Positions 1 to 12,705 of a stretch of 64,000 nucleotides of DNA are shown here, in pieces. The notes below the pieces were generated by a model. That model ran no database searches, had not been told where the DNA came from, and saw only the letters and a program-made list of their open reading frames with translations. The translations under genes were made by a program, and so were the position numbers. Within the stretch, counting starts at the first letter, position 1; each line of letters begins with the position of its first letter. Source of the stretch: Malachius bipustulatus (Eukaryota > Arthropoda > Insecta > Coleoptera > Melyridae); assembly GCA_910589415.1 (NCBI GenBank), contig OU342633.1, positions 42,042,210 through 42,106,209 of the forward strand. Reading direction: 5' to 3'.

Positions 1-175
1 TCTCTCTGGCCAAAAAGGTGCCGAATCCAAATTTATTTGACCAAATATTGTCAAATCAACAATACACGCAACTGGGCTGAGAGGGGAAGTTATTCAGCAC
101 TGGCAAAAGTTACCAAGATTGAACAATTCGAAGGCTTTATACAGAGCACGTCGAAAAAGATGACCAAAAAACTAT

Positions 176-840
176 TGTAGCTTAACAGGATATAGCTAAA
201 AGCCTTTAGGTCTATATGTGCTTGAAAGATGACGAAACAGCAAAGCACATTCTATGCAAGTGTCCCGTTTTGGGAAGAACCAAACTAAAAACTTTCAGGG
301 GAGACTCCCTCAGACTGGAGGACATGGATTACCAATAAGGACATTAGGTACAAATAGTCAAGATGGTCCAGCTTACTTAAAGAGGCTGCCTGATGGTCGC
401 AATACTCGCAATGGCCCATTCATGTTAAATTTAAATATAAATCTAATCTTGTGTTGGTGTCCTTCAAGGCTCGAAACTGGGTCCAGTCTTATTTCACTTA
501 AATATTTATTAATGGCATCTGTTACATGTTGATGAACAGAAAATCTTCTACAAGAGAGGCTCCTTTGATGATTATGTAAGACTACCGTGCTTTATCGATT
601 GTACACTGTTTTTTTTTTTATTTTGGCAACACGTCGATCTTGATCACACTCTTTGAAGAATTCTGGATTCTGAGCAAGCTTGAAGATGATTGTATTGTCT
701 GGTCTCCCGCGTCGGTAACAAATGTCATCTTCTCAATCTTGAGCATGTAAACTCATCAGAATACCCTGTCACTTCTGATGTTGGTGTCCTTCAAGGCTCG
801 TAACTGGGTCCACTCTTGTTTCACTTATTTATAGATTCGT
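176..840 (+). pseudogene. Decayed LINE (non-LTR retrotransposon) reverse-transcriptase fragments
   Basis: Pieces of a non-LTR retrotransposon ORF2 can be read through stops and frameshifts. At 215-345 one frame reads a C-terminal stretch with a Cys/His pattern (HILCKCPVLGR) of the kind found at the end of LINE ORF2 proteins. At 451-500 and again at 701-835 the reverse-transcriptase motif B region is visible (VGVLQGS then LGPLLFHLF), interrupted by a TAA. The order is scrambled and the motif appears twice, so this is at least two degenerate copies, with no possibility of function. Clade Jockey-like by resemblance of the motif B region; uncertain. Confidence 0.7.
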
Positions 841-1477
841 TCGATGATTATGTAGGACTCCTGCGTTTTATCGTTTTTACACTGTTTTTAGTATCAAATT
901 CAACGTCACCAATTTTTTTTTTTTACACTGACACTGTCCCATTACTTATTATAACGATGGAGGTTTCTGACTTGCATGACCACTAAGTTTTCCGACCGGT
1001 TGCATTTGCTATCGCCTCTACATTTAGACTGCTTGGTTTTATCATCCGAAATTGTTTATTTGAGATCTTGGATTTTGGCATTAGGTACCTACGTCTACGA
1101 CCTTGATCACTCCATTGAAAATTTTTGGACTTTTCAACAAGGAGCCACACTTCTGGACAACAAGGAGCCACCCCCTTAATTTTTTTGCAGCTATATATTC
1201 CTTTACATCCTGTACATGTATGTCAGTCCGTTTCCTAATACATTGAATGGGCGACCACTTACTTTAACGAACTTGCCAATGACCTCTATCACTTCTCTCG
1301 TGACGTAGGGTTGATCAGATTAAAAGATCTTTTGCCTTTAAAGTTAACTCGCGATTCCCCTTAAACGTTGTAACAGCCCCCACAAATTTTGCTACTTTGG
1401 TAGATTTATTTTAGTTTCTTAATAATTCTTTTATTTATTATTATTTGTTTTGTAAATATTGTTACCTTTCTTATTTT

Positions 1478-3400
1478 AGTGTATTTTTTAACAAAAAAAT
1501 ACACTATTGAGGACGACATCACTTTCCAAAAATCACCCAAACTCATCAAATGTCCACCGATCATGACCCCCAGATTACGAAAAAGTGGTTTTCCAAAATT
1601 CACCTGCCCACGATATATATTTATTTCTCCAAAATCACGATTTTTCGAGTTTCAAAACGCTCCTGTAGCTTTATCTTTCAAGATTAGTGAACGAAATTTT
1701 GGATTCTTGTGAAGCTGAGGAATGACTTTAGATTTTCGTTGAAAAAATTTCCAAAAGTCACGTTACTTCTACAGGGTGTCCTTTCAAATTTCCAAGAATC
1801 CGGTCCTTGAGGCACGGTTTCTGGCCGCAGTTTTCAATCTAGGGGGCTGAAATTTTTGTGAGAGTAAGATGTCTACAAGGACTGGTCTGGTATTGCACTT
1901 GAGCAAAATCGGCCGAGCCATTTCAAAATGGCGGCTATTTGAATTTGCGGAAAATTTACTATTTTTTGAATCCCTGTATGAGCAAGATGGCAAAAAAACT
2001 TTCACATCAAGTTAACAGGATTGAAAGAAAATTAATTGAAATTTGAGTTAATGCAAAAAAATTTGAATTTTTTCCATTAATAAGCCAGTGGAGTGGGTAG
2101 GAAAAGAGTGAAAATGGCTTAATTTCTATAACAGTTTTTGAGCACATTTTTGAAGAAATTGAACTAAAATTTTTACAGTAGACAACTATACTAATACTCT
2201 TTAATCTTCAAAAATTTCAAGGATCAAATAAAAAAAATGGCGGAGATATTTAAATTTATTTTACATGATGTAAATTTCTCTAAAATTTTAAAAACGCTCT
2301 AGTAGCTTCATCTTTCAAGATTAGTGGAAGAAATTTTTTACTCTTGTGAAACTTTGGGATGAAGTTAAATTTTCGTTGAAAAATTTTTCAAAAGTCGCGT
2401 TACTTCTACAGGGTGTCCTTTAAAATTTCGAAACATCCGGTCCTGTGGCACGGTTTTCTGGTAGCAGTTTTCAATATAGGAGGCTGAAATTTTTATGGGA
2501 GGAAGATATTATCCACAAGTAGTGGTCTGGTATTGCATTTTTGAGCAAAATCGATCGAGCCGTTTCAAAATGGCGGCTTTTTGAAATTTAGGGAAAAAGG
2601 CTATTTTTTAGTCCCTGTATAAGCAATATAGAAAGAAAACTTTTCACAACAAAATAATGAGGATGACAATTAAAGGCTTGTTTAATAACTTAACGATTGA
2701 ATGTAATATTCAGACCCGGGACTGCTTGATTTAAAACCAGCACCAGCACCAGACCAGCGCACCGTTTTCATCGCGCTCCGCTCGGGCGGGACCACCCATG
2801 CAGATATGACTGCTCCTGCCAACCCAAATTGCAGAAAATAAAAACTCCTACAACCTGTATTAACAAGATTGGATTAAAATGATTTGAAATTTGAATTAAT
2901 GCAATAAAATTTTTATTATTTTCATTAGTAAGCTAGTAGCGTGGGTATAAGAAAATGGTAAAAATGGCTAAATTTCTTTGATTGATTATGAGCACATTTT
3001 TGAGGGAATTTACCTGAAATTTTCGGAGTAGACAACTACACTAATAGCTTGTAACTCTCCAAAATTTAAAGAAGCAAATAAGAGAAATGGCGGAGTTTTT
3101 CGAATTTTTTTACATGATGTTTATTTCTCTAAAATTTCAAATGTTCGGTTTTCAGAACTCGCCTGTAGGTAACTTTTTAAAGTTAGTCAGTGGCGGGTAT
3201 ATAGGACAAGAGACGAAATTGTTAAATTTTGCCAATTTTTTTTTTTGGTTTATTATATGTAAAAATCTATTTTATGGCACGCTTTCAAACGAAATGAAAT
3301 GAAATTTTCACAGTAAACCACTACGTAAATTCGACCTGACTATTGAAAAATTCAGAAAGCCAATTTAAAAGGCGGCAAAAATTTTCATAGTTGAATCGCA
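1478..3400 (+). repeat. Dispersed repeat family A, two-plus units in tandem
   Basis: A non-coding repeat beginning with a hairpin (AGTGTATTTTTTAAC then AAAAATACACT, about 1477-1506) is followed by a unit of roughly 800 bp. A second diverged unit runs from about 2278 and a third partial one from about 3090: the phrases GTAGACAACTA (about 2178 and 3028), AAATGGCGGAG and TTACATGATGT recur about 850 bp apart. Further copies lie at 18230-18725 (minus), 20745-20868 (minus) and 26997-27760 (plus). Each long copy contains an internal ACAGGGTGTCCTTT. No protein is encoded; the many 60-80 codon open frames here are accidental. Family name unknown to me. Confidence 0.8.
2706..2830. other. GC-rich island inside AT-rich repeat
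   Basis: About 120 bp containing CCAGCACCAGCACCAGACC and GCTCCGCTCGGGCGGGACC stand out as strongly GC-rich against a background near 70% AT. It interrupts the second unit of repeat family A, so it looks like an insertion or captured fragment. No ORF or RNA signature was recognised. Confidence 0.4.
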
Positions 3401-3993
3401 TAAAAATACACTGTTTCTGCGATTGATGTGCAAGAAGGTTTTTTTGTATATCACATTATTCTTTCTTTGGCCGTGATGCTGTAATTATTTTCTTTAATTA
3501 TAATGGCGTCAGAATGCTTTATAGCATTGTCGGATAATAACTGGATGTAAATCTGTTGTGGTGATTATGCAAATAAATAAATTAAGCTTCCACCTTCATA
3601 TGTCCTCATAAGTAGGGGGCCAGGAATGAGTGATCCGGTATCAGGGTTCTCCTTAATATTATTTTTAGAAAAATGCGGCGGTGCCCCATCCATTCGCAAC
3701 CAGATGGGATTTAAAGACTCCTCTGGTTCCAGTTTAACATATAACTAAGATAGATGGGTAAATTTTTATATGATTTAGGTGTATCATAGAGACCAGAAAA
3801 GACCATTAAGACCAGAAAATTAAAAAAAAATCTGATTCAACCTTTAATAATAATAAATAATAAAATCAGCCGCAACTTTGTATGCGAAGTATTTTATTAC
3901 AAAATCTCGACGACATAAATAAATAATAGTACCTACCGATTAAAATAATTATATCATAGAACCGAATGTAAATATAACGTCGAATCGATAAAG
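3401..3993. other. Intergenic, no gene seen
   Basis: AT-rich sequence with no convincing coding region. The stretch from 3393 (GAATCGCATAAAAATACACT and about 30 following bases) is nearly repeated at 28283-28335, marking another dispersed repeat. A short GC-rich patch around 3670-3740 was not identified. Confidence 0.5.
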
Positions 3994-4033
3994 GTTTGAC
4001 GTAATATTTACTATGGCGAATGATGATCGCGTG
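3994..4033 (+). promoter_or_regulatory. Shared upstream module of small-protein gene 1 (CRE-like)
   Basis: GTTTGACGTAA (3994-4004) followed 30 bp later by TGATCGCGTG (4024-4033). The same two words, GTTTGACGTAA and TGATCGCATG, occur upstream of the paralogous gene at 13605-13615 and 13657-13666. TGACGTAA resembles a bZIP (CRE/ATF/PAR) half-palindrome. The function is inferred only from the sharing between paralogues. Confidence 0.4.
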
Positions 4034-4179
4034 TCACCCGACCGATCCCATCAAGCGCGTTATCTCCGTCTCTTTGAGCATTTGGTCTGTTGATGATCAC
4101 CGAGTGAAATTGTTGGTAAAAATTGTTCCACTGATAAGAAACCACTTTGATATGACTAAAGCTCATCATCGTCGACTCG

Positions 4180-4188
4180 TATATATAG
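4180..4188 (+). promoter_or_regulatory. TATA box of small-protein gene 1
   Basis: TATATATAG lies 121 nt upstream of the ATG at 4309, with an initiator-like TTCAGAAC about 30 nt further on. This implies a leader of about 100 nt. Confidence 0.6.
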
Positions 4189-4308
4189 ATCACTATTTCC
4201 TAGAGGGTTCAGAACATTCAAGACCATTCCAGTGTGAACTAACTACAGGTATACCTACCTGTTTGACCTAATTTTTACCAGACAAGTCTCAAAAAGTAAA
4301 CAAACAAG

Positions 4309-4530
4309 ATGTCGCCGAAAAACTTGGTTGGTGCCGCCACTCGTTACATCGCCGGAAGGAACGCAGTCCAGACGGTCTATTGGAGAACTCAACAAGGAGC
4401 CAGTAATGGCGATTCCCTGGATCATTCGAGGTTCGTGAAAGTGTCCAGGACCTTCAACTTTGGAAGAACCGGAGCAGACAGTTCGCCTCCTCTCAGTGTC
4501 AGGCAAGGATTTAATAAGACCAACTTCTGA
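4309..4530 (+). CDS. Small basic protein of unknown function, paralogue 1 (73 aa)
   Basis: Single-exon ORF of 73 codons that I do not recognise. It is judged real because a paralogue at 13160-13360 (minus) shares its core almost exactly: LVGAATRYI-GRNAVQTVYWRT at residues 6-27 and KVS(R/K)TFNFG(R/K) near residues 44-53, with a QG(F/Y)..KT.F ending. Differences between the copies are concentrated in the linker (residues 28-42) and near the C-terminus, which is the pattern of selection on protein sequence. The first 27 residues carry several Arg/Lys and no Asp/Glu, so a mitochondrial presequence is possible; there is no secretory signal or membrane span. The gene has a TATA box at 4180 and an AATAAA at 4714-4719. 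The mRNA start just before the ATG is A-rich (AACAAACAAG), a good insect start context. Confidence 0.7.
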   Translation: MSPKNLVGAATRYIAGRNAVQTVYWRTQQGASNGDSLDHSRFVKVSRTFNFGRTGADSSPPLSVRQGFNKTNF

Positions 4531-4713
4531 GCGTTCCTCCAAGTATTATTATTATTCGATTCCCAGGATTTATTTATTTATTTATTCACGAATTGTAGCA
4601 TTAGGATGTTTTTATTGCTTTGAAATATTTGAGCTGTGTTCTTTTTCAAGTAATTTTTGTTTATATGTATATTGTTATATTATTATGTTATCAGTAAACT
4701 ATAACATAGAAGA

Positions 4714-4719
4714 AATAAA
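4714..4719 (+). terminator. Poly(A) signal of small-protein gene 1
   Basis: AATAAA 184 nt after the stop codon at 4530, followed by T-rich sequence. Confidence 0.55.
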
Positions 4720-4935
4720 ATTATTTTAATCCAATTTATTTTTGGATGAAATGAAATAATTAATTCTTGATTTTCTATTCTCTTTTCTATAATATTTCCT
4801 GTTTTGACTACATTCTTGCAAATAAATAATAAATATCCGATAACCAATATAAACGAATAATGAATGATTGATAATGTTATTAAATGTTGAAATATTTTTT
4901 TATAAATTTTCTATGAGACCTACTCAGCTTGTTTG

Positions 4936-5648
4936 TATACAGTGTGTATCTACATAACACCGAAAAAATTTAAAGGCTGATTCTTTGGTCAAAAATAAAC
5001 AAAAAATTCTGTTAAAGTGTGTCCGGAAATGCACCGTTTTTGAAATACAGGGTGTCAATAAAAGATTATTTTTTCAGTTTTTTTGAGATACCTGGGGAAC
5101 CGTTTGAGATACGGAACGCAGCTTTTGGACATGGTTTTCCATTGATATTACTTATACCTTTTTAATATCAATTCAGTTTTTTTTATGTGCTATTCGCGGA
5201 GATCTCAGGATTGCGAGAGATGTTTTGTCCTTTATTTTCCAACAGATTTCTTGAAACATCCAAAGCGAGTTTTTCATCTTAAGTGGCTCAAAAACGGCTC
5301 ACGTTAACAGTCATGACCAAGAGTACCTATTTTGTGTAGAAAAAGTTGTAGATATTAGGGGCAAAAAAATCTCCCCAACCCTGAAAATCTCCGCAACTGG
5401 CATATTTAAAAAATTTAGTTAGCATTATAATAGTTGCTATTATCAATGATAAAATCTGTACAGAAGCTAAATTCTCTGTGTCTTATACGGTTCCCGAGAT
5501 ATCTTCAAAAAACTGAAGAAATAATATTTTTTTGGCACCCTGTATCTCATTTCCAGACACACGTTAATAGGAATTTTTTGTTTATTTTCTACCAAAAAAT
5601 CAGCCCTTAATTTTTTTCGGTGTTATTTAGATGTAGGTACCCTGTATA
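4936..5648. mobile_element. Long foldback element P1 (TACAGTGTG...ACCCTGTA)
   Basis: The first and last roughly 195 bp are imperfect inverted repeats. The left arm includes ACATAACACCGAAAAAATTT and a run around GATACCTGGGGAACCGT; the right arm carries their reverse complements (AATTTTTTTCGGTGTTATTT, ACGGTTCCCGAGATATC). Ends are TATACAG...CTGTATA, consistent with a TA-target DNA element (Tc1/mariner-like by inference). It encodes no transposase. Arms carry an internal ACAGGGTGTC / GGCACCCTGT pair, suggesting nested termini. Confidence 0.75.
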
Positions 5649-5930
5649 TTGGATCAGTTTAAAAAACATAATTCAAAATCTATAAGAAATCAATCAATTT
5701 GAAATGATGAGCATATTTTTTTAGATTTTAAGGGTTCCAGATTGTAAAATTGATAAAAATGATCAGTGAAGATATTTAATATAACCCCCCCCCCCCTCTC
5801 TAAAATCTGACCCGACTGAGATAGAACTTAGAATTTTAGAATTTTAGTAGAAAAGCAGGGATAGTAGGTACCTATTTCTCTTTCCAGGAAAATTATCCAA
5901 GAAAAATGTGGTTCTCTAAAGTTTCTTTTA
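5649..5930. other. AT-rich spacer with poly-C tract
   Basis: No gene seen. A run of about a dozen C residues starts near 5786. Confidence 0.5.
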
Positions 5931-5939
5931 TTGACCGTA

Positions 5940-6080
5940 AATACATGCATCAGCACTATCATAAGAATGAGAACTGGACGCTGCCTTACAGCTTACAGGA
6001 AAACAAAAGTAAAATTGAGGTGGTTGAGAGTCCCTATTGTGAATGCGGGCAGGTGCGGTAGACCTGTACGTACCATATAT
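5940..6080 (+). pseudogene. LINE ORF2 C-terminal fragment (R1/I-like)
   Basis: Two overlapping frames read IRMRTGRCLTAYRK and then, after a frameshift, VESPYCECGQ followed by a stop. That sequence of motifs (an LRTG-type stretch followed by SPYC.CG) is typical of the C-terminal part of R1/I-group LINE polyproteins. About 130 bp survive and the fragment is dead. Confidence 0.6.
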
Positions 6081-7329
6081 TTTTTCAATGACCAATCAAT
6101 AAGTTGGATGACTTTGCATTCTACCAACAGCTCTCTCAAAAATTAACCATATCTCTCTATTATAAAATAAATTATCTTTAGTTTCAGATTTAACTTGTCC
6201 CATATCCTGGGTGCTATCCTGAGACAACTCTCAGGTGTGTGAAACTGTGAATGCTCTGCTGTTGCCCCAGAGAGAGAAGAGTTACTTCCTGTATTGTGGT
6301 TTCCAAATACTGCCCATCATTTAGATTAATTATTATTATAAGCACAAGAAATCCCCTAGCCTAGACAGTCGTGTCCCTCCATTGACGTAGCATTGAAAGT
6401 TGAAGTTGGCTATTTGAACAAGGGTGCCCAAGACTTTACTTTACTTGGGCCCAAGAGTGCGCAAGAATTTTACTACTTTTTGACGTAAACCTGACGTGTC
6501 AGATGTCAAAAATGACGTCGCAGTTCGTGTCAACTTCAAAATTTTAAAAGGCATGGGAGTTATCATGTAAGACCTAATTTTAAAGATCTTTTTTCTACTC
6601 CCAACCTTTAATATGCATATTAAAAATGAATCACCAGTGCTTTAATGGGTCTCATTAAGATACAAATTTTCATTAAAGCACTGGTCAAGCTATCCAATGG
6701 CAGAGGAGCATTTGCAATCGAATCGGTTCCTTTTCGCTAACAATCGGGTCGGCAAGCCAACCGAAGCCACAGAGTTGTCATACTCACGACATAAATTGCC
6801 TTGTGATATAAGTTCTGTATTTCTGAAAAAAAATTCTGAACGTTTATTTAATTTAGAACATAAGTAACATTCAAAGAAAATTTATCAAGATTTTATGTTA
6901 CCTTAATTAATTTGATAGGTAGGTATATCGTGTAAAAGATAGGAAGATAAAGTATTATATTATTCGTGGCGCTCCGTGATAGTATTCAAAGCGGCAACGC
7001 TGCGATCGTCGCGTTCCGCAGGTAAACAATATAGTAATTAATGGCTGTCGATGTTATTAAAATTATTAATTAATCTCAAAATCGAAGCGTAAAATTCGGG
7101 ATTCGAACTTCGCATAATAAAAATTACGCAGTAGTGAGTAGTGCCCTTTAAACTTGATACTAAAACATGTCTCAGCAGAATAATCTTAGCGACGAAGAGA
7201 AAATTTGGTAATATGCGTAAACAAATAGTAACCTATCTTAACCTCAATGATCCGCAATTGTACACGGGTCATTGTTAAAATATATAATTTTTTAATCTTT
7301 TCTATGAAATAAAAAAGGGTCGTAGAAAA
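6081..7329. other. Intergenic, no gene; small hairpin at 6633-6685
   Basis: No coding region was supported. ACCAGTGCTTTAATG at 6633 and its exact reverse complement ending at 6685 form a 15-bp-arm hairpin, probably the remains of a small inverted-repeat element. Confidence 0.5.
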
Positions 7330-7468
7330 AATAGTGTATGGAACTCGCAGATAATGGCTATTAATACGCTCTTATGATGGTTAAGACACTCGCCTACGGC
7401 TCGTATCTTAACCACCATACTCGCGTATTAATAGCCTTCATTATAAGCTCGTTGCATAATATACTATT
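7330..7468. repeat. Inverted repeat (MITE-like), 139 bp
   Basis: Arms GGCTATTAATACGC and GCGTATTAATAGCC, plus ATGGTTAAGA and TCTTAACCA towards the centre, and weaker pairing outward to 7330 and 7468. The centre reads CGCCTACGGCTCG. Confidence 0.7.
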
Positions 7469-10400
7469 AATTACCTTACCTACACAAAAATGAGGTTGGT
7501 GTTTAATTTCGACAGTCTATGTGATAGGGAGGATGTTAGTAGCTTATAGTAACTTCTGCAATGTCATTTTAGACATTTGACATATCAGCTTTATGTTAAA
7601 AAGGAGCAAGATTCGTATAATTGATTTTAACTTTTGTATCAAAGCTCTAGCTCGTTTGACTCAGAATTTAAATGCAGGGAGGGGGGGAGGTATCTGATAT
7701 ACATTTGTTTTTGTAGATAATTAAAAAAAAACTGTAAAATGAGGCCTCACTTGACACTTGCACTTGACCCCCTTGCCTTTAAAAATGTTAAGTTAACAGG
7801 GACTCCAAAGTCATTTTTGACATTTGACACATCAATTATTGTAGATCAAAAAGTACAAGAATTAAAGCTATAGAATTTAGTTTTTTGAAGAAAAAAATAT
7901 CCTATATACAACATACCTCATATCTTGTTGCCTTGGTAACTCAAAAATGCAGTACTATGGTCAATAAAGCTGGTTAACTCCTCCAAAATAATTTTCATTG
8001 AAATAGTTTTTTAAACGCATTGTTGTAAAGCTAGAGAGGGGGAACGTTATTAACGGTTTTAGGAGCTTCGATCTTGCGAAATATTCACCTAAGAAAAAAA
8101 ATCACTTGAAAACTCTTACTGCATTTATGAAGACTGTCCAATGATATCTACATCCATAATAATAGAAAAAAACAAATTTGTAATTTTTGTATCCATCCTT
8201 CAATTTTGTGCATGAAAATCTACCCCCAAGTTATTTGCTCTTATAGACTTAAGAGTCAGCGACTGCCAGACGTTTGTTATTTTATAAAAACTAAAAGTTT
8301 ATCTGCGCAGGTCTCCTCCACAGGTAGGAACGATGTAGCGACTATGAATTTTGGATTATCGTGGCTTTGGCAGGTAACAGCTGAGCTGTTTAAAATCACT
8401 CCTCAAAATCTTGAAAATATGTATAAACGATAATTTTCTTAAAACTTAAAGAGCACGTAGGAAATGCAAAAATAGGCGAAAATTTTGTTGTAGATATGGT
8501 TCGTTGGAGCTTTGCTTTTTGAGATATACTGGGTGTTAAAGTTCTTCGAAAATTCTAATATTTTTTTAATATCTACAAACTGCCTGATCAGAATAACTTG
8601 AAAATTTTGAAAATTGTTGTACTAATTGAAATACACATGATATTGTGATACAATTAAAATTTATTTAATTCAGTGGCGGAGACCTAGCCTTGTTATTACC
8701 TTTCTTTTTAAATACTATATCTACTCCACTGACTTTAATGGACATATATGACATTTTTGATAGATCCCTAGTGTCGAAATGATTAATAATTATTTCTGGA
8801 AGTACCTACTAAAAAAAAAATAAGGTGACCGTTAAAGTCAGTGGCGGAAAAATTATTTAAAAAAGGGTAACGATATGAATTTTATACATATTTGGGTTTC
8901 ATTTGAAAGGACTTTTGTTGAAAACTTGAAAAATCATTTTTTTAATACCCACTGATGCGATTAGATTTATCGCTTATGAAATAAGATTTATCGCAGAAAA
9001 TTATGAGAAAACCTCGATTTTCTCCTTATCTCCCAAACCAGTAGACTATTATGCCCAAGAAATTTTAATTGTCGCGTGTAGTTTACCTGAAATCTATTTC
9101 GATTCTCTTACTTTTTTTTCATAAGTTCCAAATATTTTTTACAAAACATTGAATTAATTTTTCTGACATATAATAACATAAGGTGTCACCGGAAAGAGTC
9201 TTCACTGGACGGGGATATAAAAATAAATTTCTCAAAATTCTCTTTTTTTAATTCACGAGATATCGCAGAACATGATTATCAGAAACAACACTCATCCACC
9301 CTTAGCTCCGAAATTGATGAACTAAAAATGTTTTTGTGTCCAATTTTTGTTTACTAGAGATGCCCAGACTCAGGATGTTTCATTAATCACTCCAGAAGAT
9401 TCAAGTGGGAATTCCTTGATAGATTTTAATAAGGGAAGTTTCACTCCTTAAATTCCATTAAAAAATTCACATAATTTGTTTTATTCTGGGAACTCTTGAA
9501 AAAAAAAACTTTTATAAAATAAAGAAACTGTCACAAAAAAACCTTTATAATATCACAATTATTTTGTTCATCCCGCTCTCTTGACAGGGGGTGAATACCT
9601 GTTTTTTATAAGTTTTTCTTATAAGAAGTTTTTTCTTAATAATTTTTATTTAATTTCCAAGTTATAAATGTCCAATTTATTGAGACTTGAATAAATTTTC
9701 AAATAAAAATTTAACATTTTTCTCTAATAATCTACACAGGTTATTTATAATTTTTATTAAGTACGTTTATATGTTTATAAAAAGGTCCAATAAACATAAG
9801 TCACGAAATAGCCTCAATAATTAGTTATGAAAATGCAGAATGTTGAAATTGAAGGAAAAGTTATTTTGTTAAAACATCCTGTACCTACCTATTTTCAAAA
9901 CTAGGCCATTTGGGACCTTTTTATCTAAAATTGGCTAAGGGATAATTTCCTGTGTTGATATTTTGAAAAGATGTTTAATTTTTATTTAATAATTTATGCA
10001 AGTCCCTTGATTTTATTTTTTTGTTCTAATAGTGTCAAGTTTATGCGAAATCTCGGCAAAAATAATTTCAAATATTGGAGATTGTCTAAAGTATGACTTC
10101 AAAATCAATAAAAGCAGCAAAAAAATATTTAAAAAATAAAAGAGGCACAGTCCGATTATTTTAGGAAGGTGTCCACGTTAAAAAACAACCAATCAGATAA
10201 GCCGAACATGTAAAAGCTCAGCATTCTTATTTTTATAAAAATTGGACAGTACCTAGTAATTGATTGTTAAAGTTTATTTTTTCATTGCTCTTTTTAGGTG
10301 TTATTTGGACTAAAATAAGCTTGATGCTAAATTATTTTAATAAACATAATAATAATAATAACTAAATAAATGAATAACTACTGTTTATAATTCACGGTAC

Positions 10401-11370
10401 CTACCTATCCAAGAATAATACTACCAATAATTTTGTTTCCTTTAATTTTTAAATAAAAATCGATGCCTACCTATGTGAAAAGACTTCAAAAAAATTAATA
10501 TCTTATACTTATGATAACTTAATCTGGGTTTTATTAAACCTTCTCAAATTTGAAATATTCTAATATTTCAAGCCTTCTGGCTAGATAACGTATTTAAAAA
10601 TAAACAAACACTCCTGGGAATAACTTATTGTAAGTAGATTGTACCTACTTGAAAAATACAATAGACGTAGTAAATTTGTATAAACAATATAATAATAATT
10701 ATAAATAATTTAATATTATAATATTGCTATGAGAGAGAATTAGCAGAATTATTTTGTTTTACTTTGTTTTACATTTTTTGAAAAGTTCAAAAATGGTCTT
10801 CCATACCTACCTCAACTTAAGATCAAAATTAAATTTTCATTATAATTAGTAGGTATAATAGCATTAAGCTATTTAACAAAATACTCAAGCCGAGGGATGA
10901 TGAGGAAGGTTTGGGTTCGGAGGATGAGGAAGGCACGGTAAAACCAGACCATGGGTACAATTCCCACTCGTCAAGAACACACAGGCATGCAACCTTTTAT
11001 TAACTCGCTTTCTTGTCTGTCTTCTTACTAAGGTCCAAATCTTGAAATCGAATTTAAACTAACTTCACGAACAGCTAAATCCTTGAAACTTCAAACAAAG
11101 AAGTCAGAATTTTATGACAATACAAAACGCCTCGCTTTCTTGTCTGTCTGAGAGTCTGTTTTTCAAACATTTTGTAAAATCACGAGCATACCAATAAGAT
11201 GTGCAAAATCCATTACAAAATTTCGTGCACAAACAAAACTGAAAAGCGGAAAATTATTATTTATTTAACACATTTATTTAAAATATTTGCGTTCCATCCC
11301 CTAGCAACCATTATTTGAGGGTTGGCAAATTTTTTAAATTAATATAAAAATAGATTTTTTTATCAATATA
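7469..11370. other. Gene-free AT-rich stretch with scattered repeat relics
   Basis: No gene is supported. An imperfect inverted repeat spans about 8672-8845 (CAGTGGCGGAGA...TTAAAGTCAGTGGCGG). A one-armed relative of the foldback element at 25198-25463 lies at 10170-10235 (GGTGTCCACGTTAAAAAACAACC). The rest is AT-rich sequence without recognisable content. Confidence 0.5.
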
Positions 11371-11994
11371 TACAGTGTGTCTGCTTAAGTTTGGAACCAT
11401 ATGATGGAAAACTTTTTTATTGTTGGTTTTGTGAAAAAATGTATTCTTTATAAAAAGTTGTGCATGATCCAAAACTTACAATGCAACCATCAGATATCGA
11501 TTTTTCTAAGCCGTATACGAGGTTTGTCAAAAAATATCAATTTAACGCAAGAGTAAAGTACCTGTATTTTCGACAATATCAAAATTTGTTATTCAAAAAA
11601 GTTGATCAGAATTGCAAATAACATTCAAATATGCAGTAACATGCAGTTGCTTAACCAATAAAAAACAGCATAAAAGCTAAACCGCTGCTGATAAACCCTA
11701 ACTATTTGATAAAACAAATATTTGATGAATTGCATATTTGAATGTCATTTGCAGTGCGGATCAACTTTTTTAAGTAACAATTTTTGATATTGTCAAAAAT
11801 AAAGGTAACTTTACTCTTGCGTTAAATTTTTATTTTTTGACACACTCGTATACGGTTTAAAAAAACCGATATCAGATGGCTGCATTTTAAGTTTTGGACC
11901 ATGCACAACTTTTTATCAAGAATACATAAATTTTTTCACAAAACCAACAATAAAAAGTTTTCCATATGGTTCCAACTTAAGCAGACACCCTGTA
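11371..11994. mobile_element. Long foldback element P2
   Basis: Nearly full-length palindrome of 624 bp. The left end TACAGTGTGTCTGCTTAAG matches the right end CTTAAGCAGACACCCTGTA in reverse complement, and the match continues inward for over 200 bp (for example TTTTATTGTTGGTTTTGTG on the left and CACAAAACCAACAATAAAA on the right). There is no transposase. Transcripts crossing it would fold into a long hairpin. Confidence 0.85.
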
Positions 11995-12129
11995 GAACTA
12001 TGCCGACATTTTTTGCAAAACCTTTTTTATAAAGCTGGGAGCCTCGGAAATATGAGCCCATCCCTGCTTAAACTTTCCGGGCACCCGGTATAACTTTGTT
12101 TTCTTCTTTTTCAACAAAGCGCTTCCAGA

Positions 12130-12705
12130 AAATGTCACAGAAGGCATGGATCAAATGAAACCCATTGTTAGGGGGGGTCATTTGGAACAAAAAAATCAAA
12201 TAAGAAGCTGCCAGATTGTTTATGGTTTTCGAGAGTTATTCGCCACTTTATGATTTTTGAAAAAATTGTACATTCAATAAGAAAAAAAAAATTTTTGTCA
12301 ATAAATTTCTACATTATAAATGTTTCAGAATAACACCTCTTTCTTACAGTTGTTATTTTGGGATTGTTCTTTCCATAAAAGTGTAAGCAGGCCATTTTTC
12401 TTCGAGTTAAGTGTTTTTAAAAAGTTTAGGGCTCACTTTTTCTGTGAGTTAATTTTTTATGGTCACTCAGTTATCGCGAAGATTTTATTTTAAGAATACT
12501 AAAATCGAAGAAAAATGGCCTACAACTTTTAAATATGCAAGGAACAATACCAAAATAACAATTCTAAGAATAAAATAAAAAATAATCAAAAAAAATCATA
12601 AACTGGCGAATTTATGGCGAATTCTTTATTTTGCTCTAAAAGACCCCTCCCCCCCACCTTTCACTAGGTTTCGTTTGAACCAGACCGTCTGGGACACTCT
12701 AGGGA
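12130..12705. mobile_element. Foldback element P3 (diverged)
   Basis: Imperfect inverted repeats: GGCCATTTTTCTTCGA at about 12390 pairs with ATCGAAGAAAAATGGCC at about 12504; TTGTTATTTTGG pairs with CCAAAATAACAA; the outer arms pair around 12140 (ATCAAATGAAACC) and 12680 (GGTTTCGTTTGAAC). The exact ends are unclear because the flanks also carry CCCGGTATA / GGGACACTC fragments. Confidence 0.65.
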
